NCBI GenBank assembly: GCA_020439945.1
Contig: JAGRPB010000006.1
Coordinates: 1-64,000 of the forward strand
Source of the DNA: Verrucomicrobiia bacterium
GTDB taxonomy: Bacteria > Verrucomicrobiota > Verrucomicrobiia > Verrucomicrobiales > DEV007
DNA: 64,000 bases
Direction: 5' to 3'
Below the pieces are notes generated by a model. That model searched no databases and was not told the origin of the DNA. It saw nothing but the letters and a program-made list of their open reading frames with translations. Shown piece by piece: positions 54,701-60,479 of this stretch (its first letter is position 1; each line of letters begins with the position of its first letter). A program made the translations under genes and the position numbers.

Positions 54701-56644
54701 CTGTCGGCGACCAACCAGGCTGTAATATTCGAGACCCCCTACCGCGACCGCCAATCCGTGGTTGGGGGAATCATCGACTTCAGTGAAATGGAGTTCCTTG
54801 GCAGAGAAGAAGTCACCGAAGTTGCCGATTCGGGTCTCCAATGGACCAAGCAACCTGATTTCCGCGAAAGAGCCTACCCCAATGGATTCGGGCCGATTCC
54901 GCTGACACCCGAAGTCAACGGCTGGATTCCGGAATTCGCACAGGAAGGTCTCTCAAACGCACTGGGTCTCACGTTCGCCTCCATTGAGTCCGCTTTCGTT
55001 GCTCCGCCTCAGGGTAATTTCCCGGATCTCCTGCGAATGGAAACCGACTTCCGAGTTTTGTCCGTTTCTCCGGAGGATTCCATTCCCCTGACCGCCCGTC
55101 TTTCTCCCGCGAATGGCGAATTCCGGGGGCTCATGCGCCTTCCTTCCCCGGGCAGCCAATACCGGGTTCATGGCATTGTGATCCAGGGTGGACTGGACGA
55201 TCCCCTGATCGGGCAGGGACTCGTGAGAATCCCGATCGTCGGGGACAAACCCGGAGCTTTCGAAACTGCTGGCATACAGTTGGCTGCGACCGCCGATCCG
55301 GGTGGCCACTTGTATCGAGTTGGCGACTCCGTCAATATCGACCTTGGCGCCTTCACTCCCGGACCCGGGCAAACCCTGAAAGTACTGGGATTGCCCGTGG
55401 GGTTGGAATTGCAGGACGGCCCGCCTCCAAGGATCACGGGAACCGTGCTGGGTCCGGTGAGCAAAGGCGGAGTCATCATCCAGATCCGCGAGGGAACCCA
55501 CCTGGTCCAGAGAACGCCGCTTAAAATGGTCGTCGAGCCCTACCCGTTCGCTGGAAACTACGAGTTGCAGTTCTCCGGGAACCCTCCGTCTCGGATTCGG
55601 CTTAGTATCCATCCACCGACGACGGCTTCACCCGAAGCGTCCTATACCGCGGTGCTGAACCAGATCGGCAGAGAGAGCCGCAGGATTCGAGGAACGCTAA
55701 ACAATCCAGCTTCGCTTTACCTGACCTTCCCAGCGGAGGGCGATATCCCATCGAATGCCTACTACCTGAATCTCTCGGGAGAAGAGACCGGATTGATCTA
55801 CTGGGCTCTGAACGTTCAACCCAATCCACCCACGGTGGTTGGCTACCGACTCGCTGAGAACGGACACACTCCCTGGGGTAGTCCCACGTTAACGATGGCC
55901 TTTCCTCCCGAGGCTCCAGGCGATCAGACTACAATTCCCGCCGGGATCGGCTTTGCCCGAGGTCGAATGAATGGCCAAGGACGCATCCCGATTCTGGGTC
56001 GGTTTGGGGACGCCCAGCGCTTCAGCTCCGTCCTTTCGCTGTCGCCAACCCATCAAGCCTTTTTCTGGTCGACTCCCTACGAATCCAACCAAGCCTCTTA
56101 TTGCATCGGAACGGTTCAGTTCCCCGATCTGCCGACCGCTGACCAGGTACGGACCGACAACCTGCTTTCGGTGGGTTTGAAATGGTATCGAGAAGCGGAC
56201 TCCGAGGCGCTCTCCTATCCCGATGGATTCGGTCCGCTGAATCTGCAGCCATCCTCGAGTTTCTGGATCCCTACCCACAACGCCCAGTCGCTGGCGGAGT
56301 CACTTGGTTTGAACCATCGTGACATCTTTGTCCGAGCCCCAGAGACGATTCATGATAAGCAGAAATTCCCGAGCCTACTCAGCCTGCGAAACAACCACCG
56401 AATGATTCCTCTGATGCCCGAGGATGCCGCGCCATTCTGGGCTCGCGCCAACCGGGCATGGGGCACCTTCTCGGGAAGGTTTCTGCCTCCCGCTGATCAC
56501 CCGTGGAGCCATTTTGAAGGGGTATTTCTCCAGGACGCGGCCTTCGGTTCTTTGATCGGTCAGGGATTGATCAAGGTCCCTGTCGAGTCGTCCGAAAGGC
56601 CATTGGGTTCGTTTGAGACCACCGCTATCGAACTGGAAAACTGA
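45722..56644 (+). CDS. Giant secreted protein: four seven-repeat RCC1 propellers, ASH domains and two C-terminal modules
   Basis: About 3640 residues. A signal-peptide-like stretch (WVPLMMATMALAGG) leads four similar cassettes starting near 45846, 47986, 50199 and 52007. Each has a header (QGEFxNLxNGQxVDLxFxG, FxAWYYGGDGNDLVL), then seven RCC1 repeats of about 53 residues (AWGxNxxGQLGDG..., VLAGKTVV, HSLALCSDGT) and one or two ASH/choice-of-anchor D beta-sandwiches (NIGG, PxxTxFxVTFxPSSTGxKTAxLHLxSND). That makes 28 RCC1 repeats, exactly seven per cassette, which is one full propeller each. The C-terminal 900 residues hold two copies of a module (PGxQLxVxGLPxGL, GFARGxxxxxG) starting near 53980 and 55290. 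No membrane anchor or sorting signal is seen at the C-terminus (TTAIELEN). ATG at 45722 is chosen; a TTG lies 14 codons upstream. Probably an adhesin-like or matrix protein; ligand unknown. Confidence 0.88.
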   Translation: MFLPPTPAIQRAGKPPFAGRWVPLMMATMALAGGARISDATEFEATFSTKSDIPITSAGFDGTGHMVDLALGFAPAPGTTLTVVKNTELGFIQGEFDNLANGQPVDLDFDGRIYQFVAWYYGGSGNDLVLAPRYTGLAAWGHNNWGQLGDNTTTGRLAPVSVDQSGVLDGLSLVAISTGELHSLGLCSDGSIVAWGYNDYGQLGDNSTTHRHVPVLTDQSGVLAGKTVVAISAGNDHNLALCSDGTLVAWGQNDYGQLGDGSTTDRLAPVLVDQNGALAGKSIIAIEACLYHSVVLCSDGTLVAWGRNDDGQLGDNSNTDRIVPGLVDQSGVLAGRSVVALSSGNSHNLVLCSDGTIAGWGGNSRGHLGDDSTIDRTSPVLVDQSGVLLGKNVVSISTASYTSFALCADGTLAAWGSNHFGVLGYGYLSEQHVPVLVDRSGVLAGKTVISVEGGGFHSLALCADGTLAAWGYNFFGQVGDNSGIDRYVPVLVDRGGILSGKTVIGLSGEYVHSLALFAAVPDIAVEHPVGIELTGGNDFLDFDTDVLVGSTVEKTVTIRNIGGAPLRDVAIHIDGVDAADFGIAVSPPTEIAPRRTAGFTVTFTPSSTGAKTAALHLTSNDDDENPFDIDLTGAGDLPEIGVEHPANFDLTDGSASIDFGEVTVDGVAIERIFSVRNSGGAKLIDLALSIDGTDAGDFHVLSPSDAEVAPGASTTFAVAFSPTSPGAKTATLHLANNDPDEAPFDIDLLGSRAIGNVLSATYQTGSEAPLTTAGFTATGNTAELTINFAPPPGTTLTLVNNTKPGFIEGEFANLANGQPVDLDFGGVSYPFVAWYYGGDGNDLELRWRLTGLAAWGSNDRGQLGDGTRTNRRSPNNVDLSGVLAGKTVVQVSAGREHTLALCSDGSVVSWGSNGARQLGDYSTSDRWTPVLVNTEDGVSALHGKTVVQIAAGNLFSLALCSDGSIAAWGHNNSGQLGTGTELYALVPAPLAVDQSGVLLGKRVVRIEAGSSHSLALCDDGTVAAWGSNTSGQLGDNLATYTKSPLPVLVDTAEGSSALHGKLVVSIASGGGSTLALCADGTVAAWGTNYYGQLGTGTVTNEPSPVLVDMASEASALRGKKVVSLSMSGSHGLALCSDDTLSAWGRNDYGQLGDNQIGTSNILFPIPVLQTPPSSLAGKSVTTVSSGSLASFALCADGSVSSWGHNLSGVLGQAGNGDSNIFRFPSAIDDLQGRSALAGVRVIEIGRTNESNDHTIVIYAGAPDITVKDSGDDYLLTGNSTLTFGQQVPVGDHDDLSITVRNEGIVDLTDLDIAFIGNHPGDFSIVDPLPSTLAPGDSAQVTIRFSPNWDGTRTATLSIHSNDFDTPEFVIDLEGGGTLPRIEVLDDSGTAMADGQPLDFGSPALAGARSEQVLTIRNAGESDLLISQFSIEGADATSFSVLDSWAVPIPPSGSRMIALQFSPTGGDPKTATLRIGSNAKNDALFEIGLAGTGALETQLEARLLASGSPPLSSPGFDASGKTVNLTLEFEPPPGSRIPIIENTGIGPIQGSFSNLTNGQPVDLAFGGRTYSFIAWYHGGDGNDLVLLWRESGLAVWGSNNQGQLGLGNPGNRKTPDLVEDDGLLAGKTIVQAATGYAHSLILCSDGTVLAFGDNNYGQLGDGTNSDRDVPVMVDFGSEFAGKQAIAVTAGGYHSLALFSDGSLAAWGLNGSGQLGIGTTENSVVPVLIDPALGALAGHHVILVDAGFNHTMALCEDGSVKGWGSNFVGTLGDGTFDYRSVPISIDGGDLAGRRIKRLVTGNDHALALDTNGLLVAWGRNHHGQLGSGDTNSPGYVPMTVDASGVLAGKEIATISAGNACNLVTTGDGGMVSWGDNAQGKLGDGTELDRYSPVEIAANGILAGKIAVAPSIGNTASMAICSDGSVATWGTSFAGALGAGDVTQRTLPGPLLDPVHLLDNAFPKYSEPTPKGDHRLMVIPLVAQLEIRDQNGDLLTSGESTIDYGSMALSGTAKTLNLSIRNTGTRSLSGIQLAITGPDAAEFQVNTPPATTLGVGESSSMTVRFSPSDGEAKSAVLRLDSNEMSLDPVEIAIIGNGSHSQLLTATYPDEHAIPLSTENLTLTSQTVDLSLNYAPSAGTILTVVENSGTQFIQGEFANLANGQSVDLEFEGLSYPFVAWYYGGDGNDLVLWWRDTVVGAFGINYDGEFGNNEIEDRFGHAPPTVPRPTDPSPPPPKQFLVNQDAGLSALHGKTVIAVENSTSFSLALSSDGSLAAWGKNDVGQLGDGSLESRLVPVAVETGGVLAGKTVVSVVTGNRHCLALCSDGTLAAWGSNEFGQLGNGTGVSSSVPVQVDQSGVLAGKSVVAIAAASLHNLVLCSDGTLVAWGGNYYGQLGNGNLDDQSLPVAVDQTGVLAGKTIARIAVGGGNQFTFWRSGFSFALCTDGSIASWGANCEGQLGINSADGRQVSLIARATPTLVNRDEGVSALFDKTPIEITAGAAHALALCSDGTLVAWGDNEGWQMGDGSLTTIPPYGKLAPARVSRDAGVSYLFDHEVSKIGAGFVSGRVLCTDGTFASWGGEVLGKEEETYVPAPLSDNGAVAGHYVMGIDANGSDASHALTIVAAAPEIDVATQEGTRLTNGTGTIQFEDIVIQGAIDDQNLLIGNTGYQALTQFAIEFAGPNASDFSIVTDLPTAMNFGDIATLGIRFDPVPGELGLREAILRIFSSDLDDRPFEVALNGMAKSGAHAELGAAVEIDLSSIALGPGEQLRVVGLPPGLTFEADPIPRVVGTAFGPERVGGVRILIISEGKVIRSIPLELSVSPHRLSNSYEVLLEDAGLPVGKLKLRINPPNPRRPSPIYTAVLQLADAPRRVSRGMLDVLDGESQTLSIPFPAMGNAFPEFAIDLLLDPDSDLVSGAATSPDSEITARGFRLLEPGRCPRSAPRFTLGLSPESNGDRVSVPAGFGYARGSINARALVRLAGRLGDFQPIQTALCLSATNQAVIFETPYRDRQSVVGGIIDFSEMEFLGREEVTEVADSGLQWTKQPDFRERAYPNGFGPIPLTPEVNGWIPEFAQEGLSNALGLTFASIESAFVAPPQGNFPDLLRMETDFRVLSVSPEDSIPLTARLSPANGEFRGLMRLPSPGSQYRVHGIVIQGGLDDPLIGQGLVRIPIVGDKPGAFETAGIQLAATADPGGHLYRVGDSVNIDLGAFTPGPGQTLKVLGLPVGLELQDGPPPRITGTVLGPVSKGGVIIQIREGTHLVQRTPLKMVVEPYPFAGNYELQFSGNPPSRIRLSIHPPTTASPEASYTAVLNQIGRESRRIRGTLNNPASLYLTFPAEGDIPSNAYYLNLSGEETGLIYWALNVQPNPPTVVGYRLAENGHTPWGSPTLTMAFPPEAPGDQTTIPAGIGFARGRMNGQGRIPILGRFGDAQRFSSVLSLSPTHQAFFWSTPYESNQASYCIGTVQFPDLPTADQVRTDNLLSVGLKWYREADSEALSYPDGFGPLNLQPSSSFWIPTHNAQSLAESLGLNHRDIFVRAPETIHDKQKFPSLLSLRNNHRMIPLMPEDAAPFWARANRAWGTFSGRFLPPADHPWSHFEGVFLQDAAFGSLIGQGLIKVPVESSERPLGSFETTAIELEN

Positions 56645-56689
56645 AAAAACGCCGAGCCGAGGCGAACCTGAAGAATGGTTCACCGAACC

Positions 56690-56815
56690 CTTCCGCATCG
56701 AGTTTTCCCAACGTCCGACCGGTGAAATCCACCAAGACTTGGATCGCTTGAGTCGATCCACGAACCGAGAAACCCGGTTTCCACGTGTCAACTTAGTACG
56801 GTGTGTTTGAGTTGA
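56690..56815 (+). pseudogene. Degenerate 3'-end remnant of the CBM9-like gene
   Basis: This 126-bp segment aligns with the last part of the gene at 44904-45524. Shared features are GAAATCCACCAAG, CGAGAA-CCCG and TTTCCACGT; the peptide RIEFSQRPTGEIHQ mirrors RAEFSHRPDGEIHQ. The frame breaks after that, so it is a dead copy. It lies on the other side of the giant gene, in the same orientation. Confidence 0.7.
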
Positions 56816-56852
56816 GCTAAAAAACGCACCCAAAAGGCTAGTCAATCCACTG

Positions 56853-57153
56853 TCACCAAAGTGAGTCAATGGACGCGCGGCCTTCTTCAGAGAGGAGTAG
56901 GTAGCCTCCCCACATCAATAGAAGACCGGCCGCGAACAACGAAACTGGTTTCCAAGCGATAGGAAAACGGACAATCAGAAAGACCAGCACCCCCTATCGG
57001 TGGAATCAGAAGACTAAGGACAAAGAGAAATTTCGAGTCCTTGAACAGAGCGATGAGGACTCCAAGCTCACCGATGAAGGCGCCGATCGAACCGATGAGA
57101 ATCAGGACGTAGCCGAGCCAATTCACCGATTCCACTCTTTTTAGGCTCACCAT
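56853..57153 (-). pseudogene. Small three-helix membrane protein interrupted by a +1 frameshift
   Basis: Reading from ATG at 57153 gives MVSLKRVESVNWLGYVLILIG and further hydrophobic residues up to LSLLIPPIG, where the frame meets a run of five C bases on the plus strand (56990-56994). In the current frame the rest is not hydrophobic. Removing one base restores VLVFLIVRFPIAWKPVS and LFAAGLLLMWGGYLLL, ending at a stop at 56853, for a protein of about 99 residues. The start overlaps the PagL-like stop by a few bases, so it was the last gene of that operon. A sequencing error in the homopolymer is possible. Confidence 0.65.
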
Positions 57154-57794
57154 TCCCAAGCCAGCCCCACCATCGGACCAAGCGCATTCAACCCGGGGTT
57201 CCGCTCGTTGAGACCGCGGTTCGAAGTGTGCTGGAAGTAGGCGCCATATTGCAGATACAGCCCTTCGCGGAGTTGGTGGCGCAGGGCGAGGTGCATGAAC
57301 CAGGTGAAATTGAAATCCTGGCCGTGACCGCCCTCGACTTCGGTGCTGTCGAGGAATCCGCAACCACCGCCGATGCTGAACATCAGCGCCAGGTCGCGAT
57401 CGGCGTTCCACCACTCGAACGAAGGGCTGCCGTGAAAGCCGAAGAAATAGGTCTCGGGACCTTCGGCGAAATACTCGCCGAGAAAACTCACCCGGGACCG
57501 CATCACGATCGTGCTGCCGTCCTCGCGATCCCACTTGTGGAGGTAGGGCGTCCGAAACGTGAGCATCTGGGGCAGGACCACGTAGTTGAGCGGCGTGGAA
57601 TCGGTGATCTTCATGATCGCCCCCGTCTCGAAGGTCACGTCGATCTGTTCCCAGGGTTCCAGCGGCTTCGGCTCCATCATCTGGGAGAGATCGATGCGCT
57701 TACCGGATTCCCCGGCCTTGGCGGAGGGAACACCAGAAATCAGGGACATAGCCGCCGACATCATCAGCGGCAAAAAGATCGATACGCGAAACAT
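57147..57794 (-). CDS. PagL-like lipid A deacylase (acyloxyacyl hydrolase family)
   Basis: The 215-residue product has a signal peptide (MFRVSIFLPLMMSAAM) and a beta-barrel-like body. The catalytic motif of PagL appears as FQHTSNRGLNERNPGLN: His189 and Ser191 are in place, while the position of the third PagL residue (Glu, 14 after His) is Asn203. Many outer-membrane relatives share NPGLN, so activity remains possible. PagL removes the 3-O-acyl chain of lipid A in the outer membrane. It follows the flavoprotein gene by 32 bp in a lipid-making cluster, which suggests remodelling of an outer-membrane lipid. Confidence 0.78.
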   Translation of the reverse strand: MFRVSIFLPLMMSAAMSLISGVPSAKAGESGKRIDLSQMMEPKPLEPWEQIDVTFETGAIMKITDSTPLNYVVLPQMLTFRTPYLHKWDREDGSTIVMRSRVSFLGEYFAEGPETYFFGFHGSPSFEWWNADRDLALMFSIGGGCGFLDSTEVEGGHGQDFNFTWFMHLALRHQLREGLYLQYGAYFQHTSNRGLNERNPGLNALGPMVGLAWEW

Positions 57795-57826
57795 GGGCAG
57801 GACAGCGGAACGGAACGCTGCGCAAC

Positions 57827-59113
57827 TTACTCGATCTTGAAGCGGTCCACCACCGGAAAGCGTGCCTGCACTTTCACGAGGAAAAAGAAAAACTTCAGCC
57901 GCCACCAGACGGACCATCCGCCCTCCAGTTGACCCGCCAGCAGGGCCACCACGGCATCGGCCAGTTTCAGCCTGGTGTCGGGTTGCACGAGCAGTTCGAA
58001 GAAGGGCTGGCGATAGAAATTCTCGATCATCTCGAAATACGACCGCATGTAGCGCCAGGTCCGTTTTTCGTAGTCCTTCAGCGCGGGGGTCATGGTGACA
58101 CCGTCATCGATGGCTTCGGCAATGCCTTCCGCGGCCATTTTTCCGGTGGTCATCGCGAGGAAAACTCCCGACGAAAAAATCGGATCGAGAAAACCCGCCG
58201 CATCGCCGATCCGCACGAGACGTTCGCTCACCAGCCTCCGGTTCCGGTAGGAAAAATCCGCGATGTTCCGCAGCGGCGAAACTCGCTCGGCATTGACCAT
58301 GCGCTCTGCCAGGATCGGGCACCGAGCGACGGTGGTATCGAACAGCTCCTCCGGCGAAAGCCCTGACGCCTTGAACTGATCCTTGTCGACCACCAAACCG
58401 AGGCTGGCGCGCTCGTCGCTGATGGGAATGAACCAGAACCACGCGTCTTCCAACCGGTAAATGAGAATGTCGCCGCGGGTGCGATCCTCCGGCAACGGCA
58501 CACCGGAAAAGTGCCCATAGATCGCCACCTTGCGATGATGTTCGTAGATCTCCTTGAGGCCCTCGCGATTGCCGGTCAGGTTCGCCGTCCCGCTGGCGTC
58601 GATGAGAAACCTGGCCCGCAATTCCTCGGGCGGCCCACCATTCTGTACCGTCACCGAGACGCCCTTCGCTTCCTCGATGCGGTAGTCCTTCACCGCGGTC
58701 TCTTCCCGCACCGTTGCGCCGGCGGACTCCGCATGACGCAGCAGGACCTCGTCGAACCTGGCGCGATCCACCTGGTAGGACATGCCCTCCTTGGCGAAGC
58801 GTCCCGCACCGAAGGCGAACTGCGCTTTGCGATCGCCGCTCGGCAGCAGAAACTGGGCGCCATATTTCTCCATGAATCCCGCTGCTTTCAGCTTCGGCAC
58901 CAGATCCATCTCCCGAAAGAGCGGCATGTTGTAGGGCAACAACGATTCACCGACGTGAAAGCGAGGAAATTTTTCCTTCTCAATGACCACGACCCGCTTA
59001 CCTGCCTTCGCCAGATAGAAGGCGGCGGTCGCGCCACCCGGTCCCCCGCCGATGATGACGGCGTCCCAGATTTCCGGCTCGGCGGCCACCGGATCTGAAA
59101 TCGTTTCTGGCAT
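57827..59113 (-). CDS. FAD-dependent halogenase-like oxidoreductase
   Basis: The 428-residue protein has an N-terminal FAD fold (GGGPGG at 22-27), the RFHVGESLLPYN block and the halogenase family motif WFWFIP (225-230, W-x-W-x-I-P), then GDAAGFLDPIFSSGVFLAM. Such enzymes halogenate or oxidise aromatic or polyene substrates carried on an ACP, and relatives lacking halogenation act as dehydrogenases. ATG at 59113 follows TTGGAG. It lies 10 bp downstream of the ACP gene, so it is expected to act on an ACP-bound substrate in the cluster. Confidence 0.82.
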   Translation of the reverse strand: MPETISDPVAAEPEIWDAVIIGGGPGGATAAFYLAKAGKRVVVIEKEKFPRFHVGESLLPYNMPLFREMDLVPKLKAAGFMEKYGAQFLLPSGDRKAQFAFGAGRFAKEGMSYQVDRARFDEVLLRHAESAGATVREETAVKDYRIEEAKGVSVTVQNGGPPEELRARFLIDASGTANLTGNREGLKEIYEHHRKVAIYGHFSGVPLPEDRTRGDILIYRLEDAWFWFIPISDERASLGLVVDKDQFKASGLSPEELFDTTVARCPILAERMVNAERVSPLRNIADFSYRNRRLVSERLVRIGDAAGFLDPIFSSGVFLAMTTGKMAAEGIAEAIDDGVTMTPALKDYEKRTWRYMRSYFEMIENFYRQPFFELLVQPDTRLKLADAVVALLAGQLEGGWSVWWRLKFFFFLVKVQARFPVVDRFKIE

Positions 59114-59123
59114 CTCCAACTAT

Positions 59124-59393
59124 CTATCTTCCGGAACGTTCAATCGCCTCGGCAATGGTGTTTACGTTTGTCAGCACGCCTTTGGCGGCCTCGGCGTCGG
59201 GAATTTTCAGGCTAAAGTTTTTCTCCAGCGCCACGACCAGTTGCAGCGCGTCCACTGAATCCAAACCGAGGCCTTCCGGACCGAACAACGGCTCGTCATC
59301 GGCGATCTCCTCGGGCGTTTCCTGGAGCATCAATTCATCGATCATCACACTCTTGATCCGGTGCTGGAGGGAATCGGGATTTTCTTCTGACAT
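59124..59393 (-). CDS. Acyl carrier protein
   Basis: An 89-residue acidic four-helix carrier. The phosphopantetheine serine is Ser46 in LGLDSVDALQL, where DSVD differs from the DSLD of the main AcpP, as is common in specialised carriers. It has an ordinary ACP length. ATG at 59393 is chosen. It belongs to the KS-FabG-ACP-flavoprotein operon and should carry the growing chain there. Confidence 0.92.
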   Translation of the reverse strand: MSEENPDSLQHRIKSVMIDELMLQETPEEIADDEPLFGPEGLGLDSVDALQLVVALEKNFSLKIPDAEAAKGVLTNVNTIAEAIERSGR

Positions 59394-59422
59394 TGAGTTG
59401 GGAGTAGGGATGGGATTGCAAA

Positions 59423-59442
59423 CATTCAACCACGTTTGAATG
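59423..59442. promoter_or_regulatory. Palindrome upstream of the ACP gene
   Basis: CATTCAA and TTGAATG form a perfect 7-bp inverted repeat around a 6-nt loop, 30 bp upstream of the ACP start within the operon gap. It may be an operator for an internal promoter or a processing hairpin. Confidence 0.35.
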
Positions 59443-59541
59443 ACGAGTTCACCGCCTTTTTTGTTCCGGCTTCAGCGCAATCCGAGCGCGCACGCCATTC
59501 TTCGCCAACCGCAAAAAGCCAATTACCAAAAGCTTCTCTCA

Positions 59542-60264
59542 TCACATGATCCCCCCATCAATCTTCAGCACCGCGCCGGTCACATAGCTCGCCTCCGGAC
59601 TCGCGAGAAAACGGATCGCCGCCGCGATTTCTTCCGGCCGTCCAAAGCGTCGCATCGGGATGGTTCTCACGAGTGCTTTCTTCCGATCCGGATCGATCTC
59701 GCTGAGGCCGTCTGTATCGATGAAGCCGGGACAAACCGCGTTCACCGTGATCCCCGACCGGGCCGTCTCCTTCGCCAGCGATTGCGTGAGCGCGACCACC
59801 CCCGCCTTCGCGGCAGCGTAGTTCGTCTGTCCCATCGGCGCGAGCAACGCGCTGAGACTGGCGACGTTTACAATTCGCCCGTAGCGCTGACTCATCATTG
59901 GTTTCACCACCGCCTGGCAACCATGAAACACCGCGTCGAGATTGGCTTGCCTGACCGACTCCCAGTCCGAGACCGAAAGATTTGCCAGCAATCCGTCACG
60001 ATGAAAACCGGCGTTGTTGACCAACACATCGAGTCGACCGTGCCGCTCCACAATTCCAGAAACGACCTCGGCCCACGCTTCCGGATCGGTCACGTCGAGA
60101 TTCACCACCTCAGCGCGCTCGCCGAACTCGCTCGCCAACGCGTCGGCCGCTTCCCGATTCGATCGCACTCCGAGAACGACACAGCATTCCGGATCGTCGG
60201 CCAGAAAGGCGCGTGCCACCGCCTGTCCGAGTCCGCCGTTTGCTCCAGTGATGAGGACAGTCAT
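59542..60264 (-). CDS. 3-oxoacyl-ACP reductase (FabG-like)
   Basis: A 240-residue classical SDR. The cofactor loop is TGANGGLG, the catalytic triad lies in VASLSA and NYAAAKAG (Ser-Tyr-Lys), and the end TGAVLKIDGG is standard. It reduces the beta-keto group of ACP-bound chains. The middle position between the KS-fusion and ACP genes supports a specialised fatty-acid or polyketide path. 148 bp separate it from the ACP gene. Confidence 0.9.
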   Translation of the reverse strand: MTVLITGANGGLGQAVARAFLADDPECCVVLGVRSNREAADALASEFGERAEVVNLDVTDPEAWAEVVSGIVERHGRLDVLVNNAGFHRDGLLANLSVSDWESVRQANLDAVFHGCQAVVKPMMSQRYGRIVNVASLSALLAPMGQTNYAAAKAGVVALTQSLAKETARSGITVNAVCPGFIDTDGLSEIDPDRKKALVRTIPMRRFGRPEEIAAAIRFLASPEASYVTGAVLKIDGGIM

Positions 60265-60327
60265 GAGGAAAAGTCTTCAGAATTCAGTTTTCAGTTTTCA
60301 GAGATCTCGTCCGCAGACCAATGAAAA

Positions 60328-60417
60328 ATTCGTGTCGATTCCTTTCATTCGTGAAAATTCGTGTTCCAAGGAATCAGAGAACACGAATGGTCACGAATGG
60401 AAAGAATTGTCACGAAT
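60328..60417. repeat. Long imperfect hairpin of ATTCGTG repeats
   Basis: Left arm 60328-60366 and right arm 60379-60417 (39 nt each) are reverse complements with few mismatches around a 12-nt loop. Each arm holds three ATTCGTG/CACGAAT words. It fills most of the gap between the FabG and KS genes. Confidence 0.7.
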
Positions 60418-60449
60418 GACTCAGACTATTCGGTCTATGGCCCAACAAA

Positions 60450-60479
60450 ATTCGCATTCATTCGCGTCCATTCGCGGTC
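60450..60479. repeat. 10-bp periodic ATTCGC repeat overlapping the KS gene end
   Basis: ATTCGCATTC, ATTCGCGTCC and ATTCGCGGTC follow each other at 10-bp spacing. The stop codon and last codons of the KS gene (reading ANGRE) fall inside this repeat. Confidence 0.6.
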
